The translations under genes and the position numbers were made by a program. A stretch of DNA of 64,000 nt from Trachythela sp. YZ-2020 (lineage: Eukaryota > Cnidaria > Anthozoa > Malacalcyonacea > Clavulariidae): contig JADLSH010000349.1 of the NCBI GenBank assembly GCA_016169945.1, positions 434,001 to 498,000 of the forward strand, in the 5' to 3' direction. The notes beneath the pieces were generated by a model. The model worked only from the letters and a program-made list of their open reading frames with translations, was not told the DNA's origin and made no database searches. This document shows, in pieces, positions 23,068 through 32,849 of this stretch. Positions within the stretch are counted from its first letter, which is position 1. Every line of letters begins with the position of its first letter.

Positions 23068-23391
23068 AACCAAAAGTGACTGTTGAACACTGATATGATT
23101 CCAACCGTGTATTGCCTCTGTATTCTTGACACTCAGACAATCATTTAGACTTGCGCAACCATGTTTAAAACAATGCGCATGCAGTGCGTTCTTCCGAGAA
23201 AACGTTGTGTTTCGTTGGTTTTAGCCAAATTAATAGGATGGATATTTTTTAATAGATCGAACCGTTTATATGTAAAACGGGAAGTGTCTTACTATTAAAT
23301 ATTAAACCGTTTTATATATCAGATATTTTTGACGTAAAACTTTCAGCTTAATATATTCTTCCAATGCCACAATTTATTATAAGTAGAATTA

Positions 23392-23549
23392 AGCCCGTTT
23401 CCTACTAGGCGTTTTGTTTTGTTTGGCGGCGCAGAAGTAAAACAGGAAGAACTGATCCAACTTTTTCGCGGCTCGCTGAGCAGTCACATTGCTGAAATTT
23501 GGTTTTTGCTTCGCTTTGCGCGAACAAATTCGCCTAGTGGAAACGGGCT
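23392..23549. mobile_element. 158-bp MITE nested in the novel transposon
   Basis: Inverted ends AGCCCGTTTCC(T)ACTAGGCG (23392 onward) and CGCCTAGTGGAAACGGGCT (to 23549), flanked by TTA at 23389-23391 and 23550-23552. It contains no coding sequence. Confidence 0.75.
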
Positions 23550-23839
23550 TTAATATATGTATAGTATTTCTGTAGTCAATTGTGTTAATAAATTTAAATA
23601 TGCAAGATATTAACTTCCAATATACCGGTAGTAATCTTTAAATCAGTTTTTTATTTAAAAAACTCTAGAAATTAGCGTGCGAAAATAACGGTATGAATGA
23701 TATTTTGAAATATATAAAAAACGTTCAAGAAATATCTGTACTGCGCAAGAAAATTAAGTTTCGGACCTAAAACGAAGGCGTTAAAAATTAGTAAAAAAAA
23801 AAAAAAAGCGCCCGCCCGCCCACTTTTTGGCAAAAGCTA

Positions 23840-23873
23840 AGGACGCTAACCAACTATTTTTTTTTATGTGGCC
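23840..23873 (-). repeat. Right TIR of the novel transposon
   Basis: Exact reverse complement of 18712-18745; followed by the TTA duplication. Confidence 0.95.
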
Positions 23874-24017
23874 TTAATTGATGGAGGGTTCCAATGACCA
23901 TAAACTCAGTCTTGCCACCATTCACTAAAATTTTGTCATGGATCATCCAACATCTTATCTTTTCTATGCAACACTTCATTACATGTACAGCATCTTCCTG
24001 TGACTGTACATACATCT
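23874..24017 (-). pseudogene. Reverse transcriptase remnant, 5' part (other side of the insertion)
   Basis: Minus-strand reading gives SQEDAVHVMKCCIEKIRCWM, then NGGKTEFMVIGTLHQL at the insertion point. This is the segment just after the catalytic YADD/FADD box in APE-type non-LTR elements (helix followed by the KTEF motif). It continues in frame into 18708 once the transposon is removed. Confidence 0.8.
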
Positions 24018-24579
24018 ACTTTGTACAAATCTACTCTTTGCTTATGTAAAAGTTGCCACTACAACCTGTTTCATCGATTCCCTAGATGATTCAGGCTGGA
24101 TGATATGTAGTGTTGTTTTAAGGTAAGTGAAAACTTTTTATATTTGCTCTATGTGCTATTGAACCAGGCGGTGTGCGCAAAGCATGATGGGAGGTAAATA
24201 AAATGTTATCATGCAACAAGTCGTGGTCCGGTGAACATATGCAAATAAAACAAATGGGCATTAAAAATTTGTTTCCCTTTTTAAAACAATATTGTAAGGA
24301 TGCCAATCTCACAGATTGCGCGGGGAAAACAGCAGCTATCGACGCTTCTTGCTGGATTAATTAAGCATTCGCAATTTCTGTGTCTGGAAGTGGAAATTGA
24401 GAAAGGTAACTAGCTTCGTTTGTAAATAATCTGACTTTGTAATATATATAGATGTGAAATTTTTGCGTTGAAATTTGGCATCATTTATTAATGTTATTTA
24501 CTTTCAGATTAGAAGGTATTTTTCGAAAACATTTTATGTTGGTTAAAAGTGCTGGAGTTATTCCGGTCGTTGTTTTGAA
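24018..24579. other. No supported gene
   Basis: AT-rich sequence between the reverse transcriptase piece and the minisatellite array. I see no clear feature. Confidence 0.4.
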
Positions 24580-24582
24580 TAC

Positions 24583-24838
24583 AAGTCGATTTGCCCCAAG
24601 TCGAGACGCCCCCAAGTCATTCGATATCAAAGTCGTTTCGCCCCCAAGTCATTCGATATCAAAGTCGTTTCGCCCCCAAGTCATTCGATATCAAAGTCGT
24701 TTCGCCCCCAAGTCATTCAATATCAAAGTCGTTTCGCCCCCAAGTCATTCGATGTCAAAGTCGTTTCGCCCCAAGTCATTCAATATCAAAGTCGTTTCGC
24801 CCCCAAGTCATCAGATGTCAAAGTTGTTTCGCCCCCCA
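24583..24838 (+). repeat. 32-bp minisatellite array, about seven units
   Basis: The unit GTCGTTTCGCCCCCAAGTCA + TTCGATATCAAA repeats at 24632, 24664, 24696, 24728, 24760, 24791 and 24823, with a degenerate start at 24583. Most spacing is exactly 32 bp. A related array in inverted orientation lies at 28170-28262, and Mutator-like transposase pieces lie between them, so the arrays may be the long TIRs of one element. Confidence 0.85.
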
Positions 24839-25049
24839 GAAAAGTGTGCAAAAGGTATTACAGATTGCCTCGCTATATGAAAAATTTGAAAGTTATCATT
24901 GCCAAAACAACGTGTGTAGGTTTATAATAAATTTATTTAATAAAATTAAAGATATTTCAGTCCTTAGAGTATAGATAATGATGGATTAAAAATATAGTCA
25001 AGAATACATCGAGATATAAACATTGATCTAGCAACTGTTCAAGAGTCAG

Positions 25050-25412
25050 GACAAGGTAAGTAAGCAGGGGTGCTTATTATCCTTACTTGCAGCTGAGAGC
25101 TAAGCTGAATTGCGAAGGACACAGCTCAACATGACCAAGTCGAAGGCTTTCTAGGGCGCATATGGCAGCCACCTTTTGCTCGCCATCACGGAGCACAGCT
25201 ACGATGGAAGGGCCAGTTAGGGGTTAAACCCAACCCACCCTGTCAACATTCCCTGTGGGAGGAAACCGGAGTACCCGGAGAAAACCCACGACTTTCGGCA
25301 GAGCGTTGACTAACTCTTTTCACATGGCTATCACAAGCCGTCCCCAACGGGACTTGAACCCACGATATCAGAGGTGAAAGGCGCGTGCTCTGACGATTGC
25401 GCCACCGAAGCC
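25050..25412 (-). repeat. tRNA-derived SINE
   Basis: The minus-strand head (25412-25341) resembles tRNA: GGTGGCGCAATCGTCAGAGC as A-box arm, GCCTTTCACC as an anticodon-like arm and GTGGGTTCAAGTCCC as B-box arm. The body then carries GTCAACGCTCTGCC, GGGTACTCCGGTTTCCTCCC and a pyrimidine-purine mixed tail to about 25050. The central block is shared with 12860-12935. Confidence 0.75.
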
Positions 25413-26350
25413 ACAGAAGCAACTTTGGTGTGATAACAGTGCAATTTGCAGCAATTTTACGCTTGAAAACTGATGTAAATTTTCAATACTTCATTAAAGT
25501 TTACAAGCAATACAAATAATTTGTTCTAATTAGGTTGTTTTTACGGCTGCTTTCTTCCAAATGATTGGCTGTAGGAAAAATTCCCGAGTGTTTGTCGCCT
25601 GTTTCAGTTTATTCTATATAAATACAGTGTAAAGCCGAGTCCACATCTTTTGCAAAAATCACAGCGAGGTGCGATAAATGTTGAGCATGACCGAAAAGTT
25701 TGCACCTAAATTGCACTGAAATTGCATTGAAATTGCACTTAAATCGCAGGGTAAACATATATTGGCGATTTCATATCGCCATCACATCGGCAGAAAAAAT
25801 CGCACCTGAAATTGCAAACAGGCCTTTAAGCTGCAGGGGCGGGGGTATACCCACAGGATTTGAATTTTATCTGAAAATGTTTGTCAAATGACCAACCCTG
25901 GGGACTTATTCCATACTCAAATGCAATAAAATTCCCCTCTACTGGGAATGATTTTTTAATATGGTACTTCAAATGTATATGTACAGAAATGTTACATGTG
26001 AAATCTAACTAGTGGTTTATACAATTATTATCACCATCAATTCACCATCATATTACATTTAACCACAATACTTCGCATGCACTAAACATCAAATCTTAGA
26101 TAATTCTCAGATGGTAAGGCTTTATAAAGCCATATCCGTAAATATATTTATAAAGCCATATATACGACTGCAAAGCATTGCGGTTAAACATATCTTTTTT
26201 ATTATGGTAAATTACACAAGGAGCAAATCAAATCAGAATTCAGAATAGGCTATGAACAACATATACAAGCTATATATTGCAGTTAATTAGTCATAATTAT
26301 TTAGTCTTAACCTCACTTGCTAACTGGGCCATTCACATGAGAACATGCTT
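25413..26350. other. AT-rich DNA, no gene
   Basis: I see only small imperfect repeats, such as the TAAATTGCACTGAAATTGCA run at 25706-25745 and a TTTATAAAGCCATAT pair near 26120-26165. Confidence 0.5.
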
Positions 26351-26985
26351 TTAAAAGTTGTAAGCATGATCTCTGTCCATTTTCGTATTCTTCCCAGTAG
26401 GTGAGAATCGTGGCCTGGACATTTCTATATTTTTTTTCTCTGGAACCTTTTCAGATACCAGTCTGATGTGGAGGGATGCAAGCCTTGCTTCTCTGTGAAG
26501 AAGGTTCATCAACAAATAGAATGGCATCTGACATCTTCCAGATGCTCGCTGGTTATGCCAGCCTTCCACATCGTTGTTGGTGCGCACAGCCTCTTTGTAT
26601 ACACTCCAGCAGGAAGGTGGCCAAACGTTGTTGTCGATCCATGAATCCTGCACATACGCCATGAACTGCTGTAATGGTGCTGTTGTTGCTTCTGTTTGAA
26701 GTTGGTCGAACACATTGGCAATCTGGTCATGCTTGTGTCCAGTGGAACACCTTTGATATTTAAATATGATAACCTATACTTATTTACCTTTCACTAAATT
26801 ATGTTGGCAATATCCTACATACAGTGTTATCACGCAACAAGACACACCAACCTGTTTTTGAGTTATTATAGATATTCTAAAGCACACTCACTCGACATCT
26901 CTTCATTGCTTTGCCTTGGCTCAGGGTCATTGGTTGGGAAGGTTCTGGCACAGAAGGATCAATGGCTTCGCTTCCGCTAATGGCT
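26351..26985 (-). pseudogene. Mutator-like (MULE) transposase C-terminal remnant
   Basis: The minus-strand frame contains LQTEATTAPLQQFMAYVQD, WPPSCWSVYKEAVRTNNDVE, GWHN and LPFYLLMNLLHREARLASL. An RTNNDVEGWHN-type segment is typical of the region after the catalytic core in MULE proteins of invertebrates. A separate exon-like piece at 26985-26890 (IDPSVPEPSQPMTLSQGK, ending KRCR before a GTGAGT donor) lies upstream. The catalytic core itself is not visible, so most of the gene has been lost. Confidence 0.65.
26781..26851 (+). repeat. Dispersed repeat, copy B
   Basis: Same order of blocks as 17438-17502 (TTTACCTTTCACTAAAT, GCAATATCCTAC, GACACACCAA) with a few indels. Confidence 0.7.
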
Positions 26986-27479
26986 ACATATAATTATACC
27001 ATAGATGAGAAAAGGATAAATTAGGGGCATAAATGCAAAATTTACTAGATTACCACAGCTATATATACAGAATTGAAAAATATAATAAATTAATAATCAC
27101 AGTATTAACTTTTAATAGCAAATAGGCAATATTTAAAAATTCTTAAATGTTTGGCTATAAGGTAAAAATCAGAAGTGGCAACACATGTAATCTTGATATT
27201 TTGGGTTTTTATTGCAAAGTTTTGTTTGAGTTAAATTAAACTGTGATACAGTGATAGCATGCATATGAGAAAGGCTTATCTCAGCTTTACAATTGGGCAT
27301 TTAAACATTTATTGCAACTGGATTGCAACCTCTTTTAAACAACGTTTGAAGTTAAAAAATATTTCCTTTTATAGTTTATTGTTTGTAGTGAGATTCCATT
27401 TGTCAACAAAACGAAAAATTGAAGCAGTTTGGAAGTGACCAAACTATTGCCGTATTCACTATTGCGCTTTTCTGAAACC

Positions 27480-27817
27480 TCTTGATTCATCTTTGCAAAG
27501 TCAAGTCACATGGTTTATCGACCTCGCCATCGTGGCAAACTGACAGAATATACTTACACAGTGTGCTTTCATCCACTCTTGACAGTCTTGTACTTTCAGC
27601 ATTTGAAAGAAGAAATCCAGCACTCATGTTGAGGCAATCTTTGCACCGCCAGTCTATTCCTTCGCCAGATCAGACAACATCCCTGTATTCCCCCTATCGA
27701 AATCCTGGTATTGCACGTCCTGTGTTGCCAGGTATCGCACCCATCGCATTGAATACCTTCTTGCCGTGGTCGGACAAGTTCCTTACAACGTTTGCAACAA
27801 TCTTTGTTTGCAGACAT
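27480..27817 (-). pseudogene. PHD-like zinc-finger N-terminal exon, probably of the MULE protein
   Basis: Starts MSANKDCCKRCKELVRPRQE at 27817 and continues GIQCDGCDTWQHRTCNTRIS, then after a shift an IDWRCKDC segment. The spacing of C-x2-C, C-x2-C, H and C-x2-C pairs fits a PHD-type finger. Such a finger in front of a MULE-type transposase is my inference from the shared strand and from the RTNNDVE fragment downstream; the linking sequence is gone. Confidence 0.55.
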
Positions 27818-27848
27818 GTTATACTGGTTTTGCAACAGTCGTGAATGC

Positions 27849-28008
27849 AAATCGCATTATTTTATATTGTCTGTTTCAAGCCATACATATTTAAAGGACG
27901 AGTCATACTGGGTCTGAGTCATTTTCTAGCAAATCACATCATTTTATATTGTCTGTTTCAAGCCATACATATTTAAAGGACAAGTCATACTGGGTCTGAG
28001 TCATTTTT
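27849..28008. repeat. Tandem duplication of about 82 bp
   Basis: Two units starting AAATCRCAT (27849 and 27931) share TTTATATTGTCTGTTTCAAG and ACTGGGTCTGAGTCATTTT with only a handful of differences. Confidence 0.85.
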
Positions 28009-28169
28009 CTATTTATAGGGAATTGTTTCATTCGCCTATTGTCAAAAACTAATCAGCACATCGATCACCGCATTTGATTGATTGTAGCAAACGAAACACT
28101 TAGCCCTTGTTCTTGCATGCATTTTTATATATTTTGCAAAAAATGTCTATCGCCTTATCAGATAAGTTT

Positions 28170-28262
28170 TTGCGGGGCGAAACGACTTTGATATCGAATG
28201 AGTTGGGGGTGAAACGACTTGGGGGTGAAACGACTTGGGACGAAACGACTCGGGGGCAAAAC
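28170..28262 (-). repeat. Inverted partner of the minisatellite array
   Basis: Contains the inverse of the 24.6-kb unit (GGGGCGAAACGACTTTGATA, then TCGAATGAG) followed by shorter GAAACGACTTGGGGGT units of about 18 bp, ending AAAACAACCGG. The reverse complement of this last part resembles the outer end of the other array (CCGGTCGTTGTTTTG at 24563). Confidence 0.75.
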
Positions 28263-28626
28263 AACCGGATACCGTTGTTTTCGATGGCTCGCCTCTGCCT
28301 GCCAAGGCAAGTGAAGCTGCGAAAAGGCAAAGGTAAGTTATTATTACATCATTACTTAAAATGACTTGGTAATACAAAACTTTATAGTCTGGCAAGGATG
28401 ATTGTAGTAAACCTAGTACTATTATGGCTAAATGTAAGACGAGGCTTTAAGAAGAGCAAATGAAGCAGCCACTCTGGAAGAATGCAATAGATTTCGCAGC
28501 CAGGGAATTTCCATCTCATTTGAGGATATTTCAACATGCATAGAAGTAACTATGTATTATTCCGTACTTGTATTATCTACTTCTCTTACTTAAAAGCTTT
28601 ATATTTGATACGCATCTTCATGGTCC

Positions 28627-29205
28627 CCCCAGATAGCTCAGATAGCATCTTCATGGTCCTCCCTTTCGATCCAAGCACAGCCATTCCTGAAGGAAATTTT
28701 CCTTTTGCAGCCTTTTTAGATTTTTAAATATCAACATTGGCGGTAACCGAACTGCACTAAACTCATTACCCACTCTCTTAACACCAGCAGTTAATGCAAC
28801 AGTGAAGCGTAGTTTCTCGTTACCAGTTGTATTCATTTTAACCATCTTAACGCCTTTAAAGGCAAATGAGGAGGAACAAAGGACTTCAAAGTAACATGGG
28901 GTCTCGTCCGTGTTCATAATAACATCATAATTTTTTAGACTTTTCTATCATCGAGAAATGCCTCACAAAGTTCTGGTGCATTTTGTGGAATCTTCTGACC
29001 AACGCTTGTTGCTCGACGAAAGGTGATGTTGTTTCGTTTCAAAAATCGTGCCAACCACCCTTTTGATGCTTTAAAAGCGATGTCTGATTCGAGATACAAT
29101 TCATTAAAAGCAACAATGGCTTTACATCGAATCACATTTCCCGTTACCACAAGTCGCTCTTCTCGTTTTTTTTTATAAAGTCCACAAGAGCTACGTCTAA
29201 TAACG
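28627..29205 (-). pseudogene. pogo/Tigger-type transposase fragment
   Basis: Minus-strand order is the DNA-binding helix-turn-helix region (CKAIVAFNELYLESDIAFKA, then SKGWLARFLKRNNITFRRAT), then, after a one-frame shift near 28930, the start of the DDE core with NTDETPCYF (first catalytic Asp), FAFKGVKMVKM and LRFTVALTAGV, ending RLPPMLIFKNLK. The rest of the core is missing after 28627, where a short CATCTTCATGGTCC duplication occurs. CENP-B-type DNA binding joined to a DDE_1 core is characteristic of pogo/Tigger. Confidence 0.85.
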
Positions 29206-29524
29206 GATACGGCGAAACACCTTGTCGAATATGTTTTGTTTACATGTGTTTATTTGATTGTACATGTGTACAATCAAATTCGTTTTGTTGTACATGTGTT
29301 GCACATTAGACAATACATATGTAGTGGCAGACACTAATGCCTCTTTAAGCCCTTGAATGATAGCTGAAGCCAAAATAGTTCTGAGATTTGATGAAACAAA
29401 AGTGTGGTTATATATGCTTCAACCTAAGTTTGTACCCCCAAAGAAGACTTTTGCATCTCTGCAGGATTATTAATAATTTATGAACTGATTAAATTTTAGG
29501 TGCCTGTTAGCAATGGCAATGCAA
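29206..29524. other. No supported feature
   Basis: AT-rich, with a short TTGTACATGTGT repetition near 29235-29300. Confidence 0.5.
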
Positions 29525-29527
29525 TTA

Positions 29528-30308
29528 GGGACCGGTCATAAAGTATGTGTACTGGGGGGGTGGAGGGTAAGTTGGGGGGGTACGAAACAAATTATCTAAC
29601 CTTTGGGGGGTATGAGACGAATTACGACATTTGCGGGGGTACGAAATAAAAAATGAGTCTATGATTAAAACTACAAACTTTAATACTTTAATAAAATTGA
29701 GTGTATGTTCTTATAATAGTTAAATTGCAATGTAGCACAGTGGCATTTATCGGAAAGTGTCTCGATCGGAACCTATTAATTTGACATCTCTGCAACCTGA
29801 ACAGTCTTTGATTACGTAAATTTTACCGTCGGGCAGCTCCCCTACTCGTTTAGAATGATTTAAATATTGAAAAAGATATGAAATACGCCACGACGTTCTG
29901 TTGATATATCATAAATAATGCGCATGGCCAGACCTCTTTTGACTTTATTATTAGGTACGGAAAAGATAGTCAGGCAAGTCCTATTAATGGAATACTGGCA
30001 AGCATACAAAAGTACGGATTGGATACATGTGGTGTAAAAGAGCACTATTAAATTTATGGAAATGCTCAAAACTTGGATTACCAATAACAATTTGTAACAG
30101 ATTATGTTACGTTCCTGGCATTTATATTTGTTTCATGTTTTTTTTGGGGGGAGGGTGATTGGTTGGGTGGGGGGGGGGTACGAAACATTTCATCACCTTT
30201 GAGGGGGGTATTAAATATTTTCCGACGCTTTTCGGGGGGGTGCCAAATTTTATGGTAGTATTTTGGAATACCCTCCAACCCCCGTACACATACTTTATGA
30301 CCGGTCCC
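29528..30308. mobile_element. 781-bp non-autonomous element with 25-bp perfect TIRs and G-rich subterminal repeats
   Basis: TIRs begin GGGACCGGTCATAAAGTATG (29528-29552 and, inverted, 30284-30308), flanked by TTA at 29525-29527 and 30309-30311. Both ends carry degenerate repeats with runs of six to nine G followed by TACGAAA- or TATGA-like sequence, in direct orientation on the plus strand, for example near 29560-29640 and 30145-30245. No transposase is encoded. The TTA duplication suits PIF/Harbinger-type mobilisation. Confidence 0.88.
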
Positions 30309-30704
30309 TTAATGATGAATACCAGGATTCTGAAGAAACTCACAATGAAGCAAATGGTATGTTTTTGTAATTAATTCATCTGGAAAATAGCTTGGTTCTA
30401 CATTGCCAGTAGTTTATTAATATATCTCAGGCTCAAAGTCCATGTGGTTAATCTATAGCATCATTACCACTCCTTACTATTTTAGGAACAAGCCATTTAG
30501 TGCCTATTTGATTTGTTTGGTCACAATGCTCCACAATGTGCCCTATTGTATTGATTTACTCTGTCTAGCATCAGAGAATGGTCATTTGCAAAAGAAGTAT
30601 TTGAATTCTTCAAATTCCAGACAATATGTTGTGTCAAGAGGAAATGTTGTGCATTAAAAGTTAATTAGGTTGTATATATTTAACATTGTTTCTCTATTGG
30701 TTTA

Positions 30705-31364
30705 GTGAATGAAAGACTAGAAGTAGCAATCACAGAGATAGATCCGATGCCATTTTCATATATAATCCCATCATTTCCAGTGATTACTGTAAAATTAAAA
30801 AAGGTTAAATATATTTGTGGAGGAAAAGAATATCAAGAACTAATTAAAGATAGAGAGCCACTTAATATCACATATGACGAACAATCGTACTTGGTTCTGT
30901 GGGATTGATAAGAAATTCAGCAGAAAATGCCTCAACAAGTAGTTTACCCGGTGGGAGTAATGATGATGCAACAGATGAACCTTACTGTTTACCATTTAAA
31001 GTTTTGGGGAGTTGTTTACAATGCGTCAATACAGAAGGCCCTGGAAGAGGCATATGACTACTTATACGACTTCAACTGACACGTTTTTGTTAAAGTTGAA
31101 GCAGAGCCTGAGAATGTACATGATACAAATGCTATTGGAGTATATGTCATGACTGATTATGAGTATATCCTTGTTGGCTATATAGCTAGTGAATTGACTA
31201 AATATTTACATCCATTACTGGAAACTTCAGAACTCGATGTTTCTGTAAAGTACATTGGTTTCTCTACAACTTATCTAAGGATTGGTTTTTATCTAACAAT
31301 TGAAATAACAAAGAACAGCTCATGGCCTAAAGAATTTATCGAGGCCAGTAAAAATGTTGCATAA
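30705..31364 (+). pseudogene. HIRAN-domain-like protein remnant
   Basis: The downstream part, ending at the stop at 31364, reads ASIQKALEEAYDYLYDF, a stop, VFVKVEAEPENVHDTNAIGV, YILVGYIASELTKYL and later SWPKEFIEAS. The EPxNxxDxNAIxV...VGYI pattern is the HIRAN signature, a domain that in known proteins binds DNA ends or damaged DNA. An upstream 68-codon frame (30705-30908, ITEIDPMPFSYIIPSF) may belong to the same gene. An in-frame stop at 31077 and a frame change near 30960-31010 break it. The rest of the protein, and so its role, is unknown. Confidence 0.55.
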
Positions 31365-32849
31365 ATAGAATAATTATGAATGTTATGAATAAAATTGAAA
31401 TGTTAAATGTAAAATTATATCTTGAAAACCTTAAATTTGATGCGGTGGCAATCCTACTGGAGCTTTGTGGAATTTTGCTCTTGCGGTGAGTTCTCCTTTC
31501 TGAGGCAAGGATGCTCGGTTAGCAACAAATATTCCCGGGTCTCCTCTCTAATACACTATCATCTGATGGCTTGTTGAAAGAGGGTAGCTCAATTTCGCAG
31601 TCAGACAACAAACTTTCACAGTCATCACTTGAAGACGCTCTGGGGTGTTCTGGGAGAAGATCTTGCAAATTTGGCGACCAATCCAACAACAATCTCCCCT
31701 GTAAGACGACAAACACCCTTGATACACCTATAAAAATATTTGTGTCATTTACTATTTACTGAAGATTGTACTCATTAATTTATTTGACTAGCTGCATGGT
31801 TACAAGCAATGACCTACTAACTTGGGATGTAACTATCACTCATGAACGTGTTATTTGGTTTACAAATAAACCAACAGTTTCAGTTTAACCCTAATTATCA
31901 GTCAACTTATGAAGTGATGTCTTATGCAAGAGATATTTGACATCAGAAGTATAATTGGCATTTGTAAATATATTTGAGTTTGGAACATAATTACAGATCT
32001 TGAATACACTTCGTTTACCACCTGAATTATATATTTTTTGTAATTACAATCTAAATTGTAAAAGAGATTAAGAAAAGTAGTTTTTACATACATCCACTTA
32101 CCTGTTAACATCAATTGAACTACAATCAGGCAAGGCCTTGAACCATGGCATCCAGTTGCTTAACAGCCATTCTTTCATTTCTTTACAGTACACAGAACGT
32201 ATCGCTTCAGACAAGCATCTTCTGTCTACGGCTTTATGCTATGAATTATTCTGATATAACATTAGCGGTAGCAGTGTACCCTTTGTTATCGAGGAATGAA
32301 ATGACACCAGTACTGATCAAGGTCCTAAATTAAAACATTTGTGTGCCTATTAAAATAAACTGGGTCAGCCAATTATTTCATGGGCCAGTTGGGTCAGTAA
32401 GGGGTAGGATAAGTATAAATCCGTATATAAATCTACTTCCTATACATGGGTGCCTTGTAAGAAGGGGACTGTGCGTATTAAGGTTGCCAACTGTCCTACC
32501 TCTCGGCTTGTTCCCAACCACAGGCTGATAGCTTGCATTAAGTCCGTAGATATTGGTAAGTTATATAGTGTTGGTGAAAGGTTTTGTGTTGTGGCTGCAT
32601 TAACCGCAATCCCTCCTCCAGAATCTCGCTATCAGAGTCCTGGAGCAACAGGCAACAAACACTTTCGGATCTTGCTCTGAAGATTTTTGCCTTCATTGCG
32701 TTTTCTTTTCCCCAAAACAACTTTCTTAGCAACCTGCTCTGCTGAAAATTTTTCCACCATTTTGAAAATAGTTGGGGAACACCGCTGGCCAAAATCCTTT
32801 ATTTGCGTAATTTTATTGGAAGTGCCGCTGGACAGTATGGAATGGCGAA
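31365..32849. other. Mostly unassigned; one exon-like minus-strand frame
   Basis: A minus-strand frame at 31716-31519, after a possible CTTACAG acceptor, encodes RLLLDWSPNLQDLLPEHPRA and then an acidic Ser-rich tail (SSSDDCESLLSDCEIELPSF). It could be a real exon but has no match I recognise. The remaining 1 kb, including 32538-32792 on the minus strand, gives only short, broken frames. Confidence 0.35.

Larger units (their letters stand above)
18712..23873 (+). mobile_element. Novel-looking DNA transposon: 34-bp perfect TIRs, TTA duplication, four-exon transposase
   Basis: The 5162-bp element starts GGCCACAT, an A-run, then TAGTTGGTTAGCGTCCT, and ends with the exact reverse complement (23840-23873). 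Just inside both ends is a CGCCCGCCCAC block in direct orientation (18746 region and 23809-23822). One spliced gene occupies 19019-23067. A 158-bp MITE (23392-23549) has landed in the 3' non-coding part. Three-bp TWA-type duplications and GGCC ends are known for PIF/Harbinger elements, but the protein has none of the Harbinger features I know, and no second (Myb/MADF-like) gene is present. I therefore describe it as an unassigned superfamily. A diverged relative lies at 35275-39990. Confidence 0.92.

Noticed and set aside
18712..23873. Assigning the large transposon to PIF/Harbinger on the basis of TTA and GGCC ends
   Set aside because: The transposase lacks Harbinger motifs seen in the genuine fragment at 51105-51423 and has an unrelated cysteine-rich C-terminus; the duplication alone is not enough.
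24583..24838. Regular 32-bp repeats resembling a CRISPR array
   Set aside because: The units are contiguous with no unique spacers, and the genome is eukaryotic. It is a minisatellite.
24491..24974. Two overlapping open frames of about 128 codons across the minisatellite
   Set aside because: They stay open only because the repeat lacks stops in those frames; the translations are repetitive and have no coding evidence.
25341..25412. A functional tRNA gene (Glu-like anticodon arm)
   Set aside because: The acceptor stem does not pair properly and the sequence continues into a SINE body.
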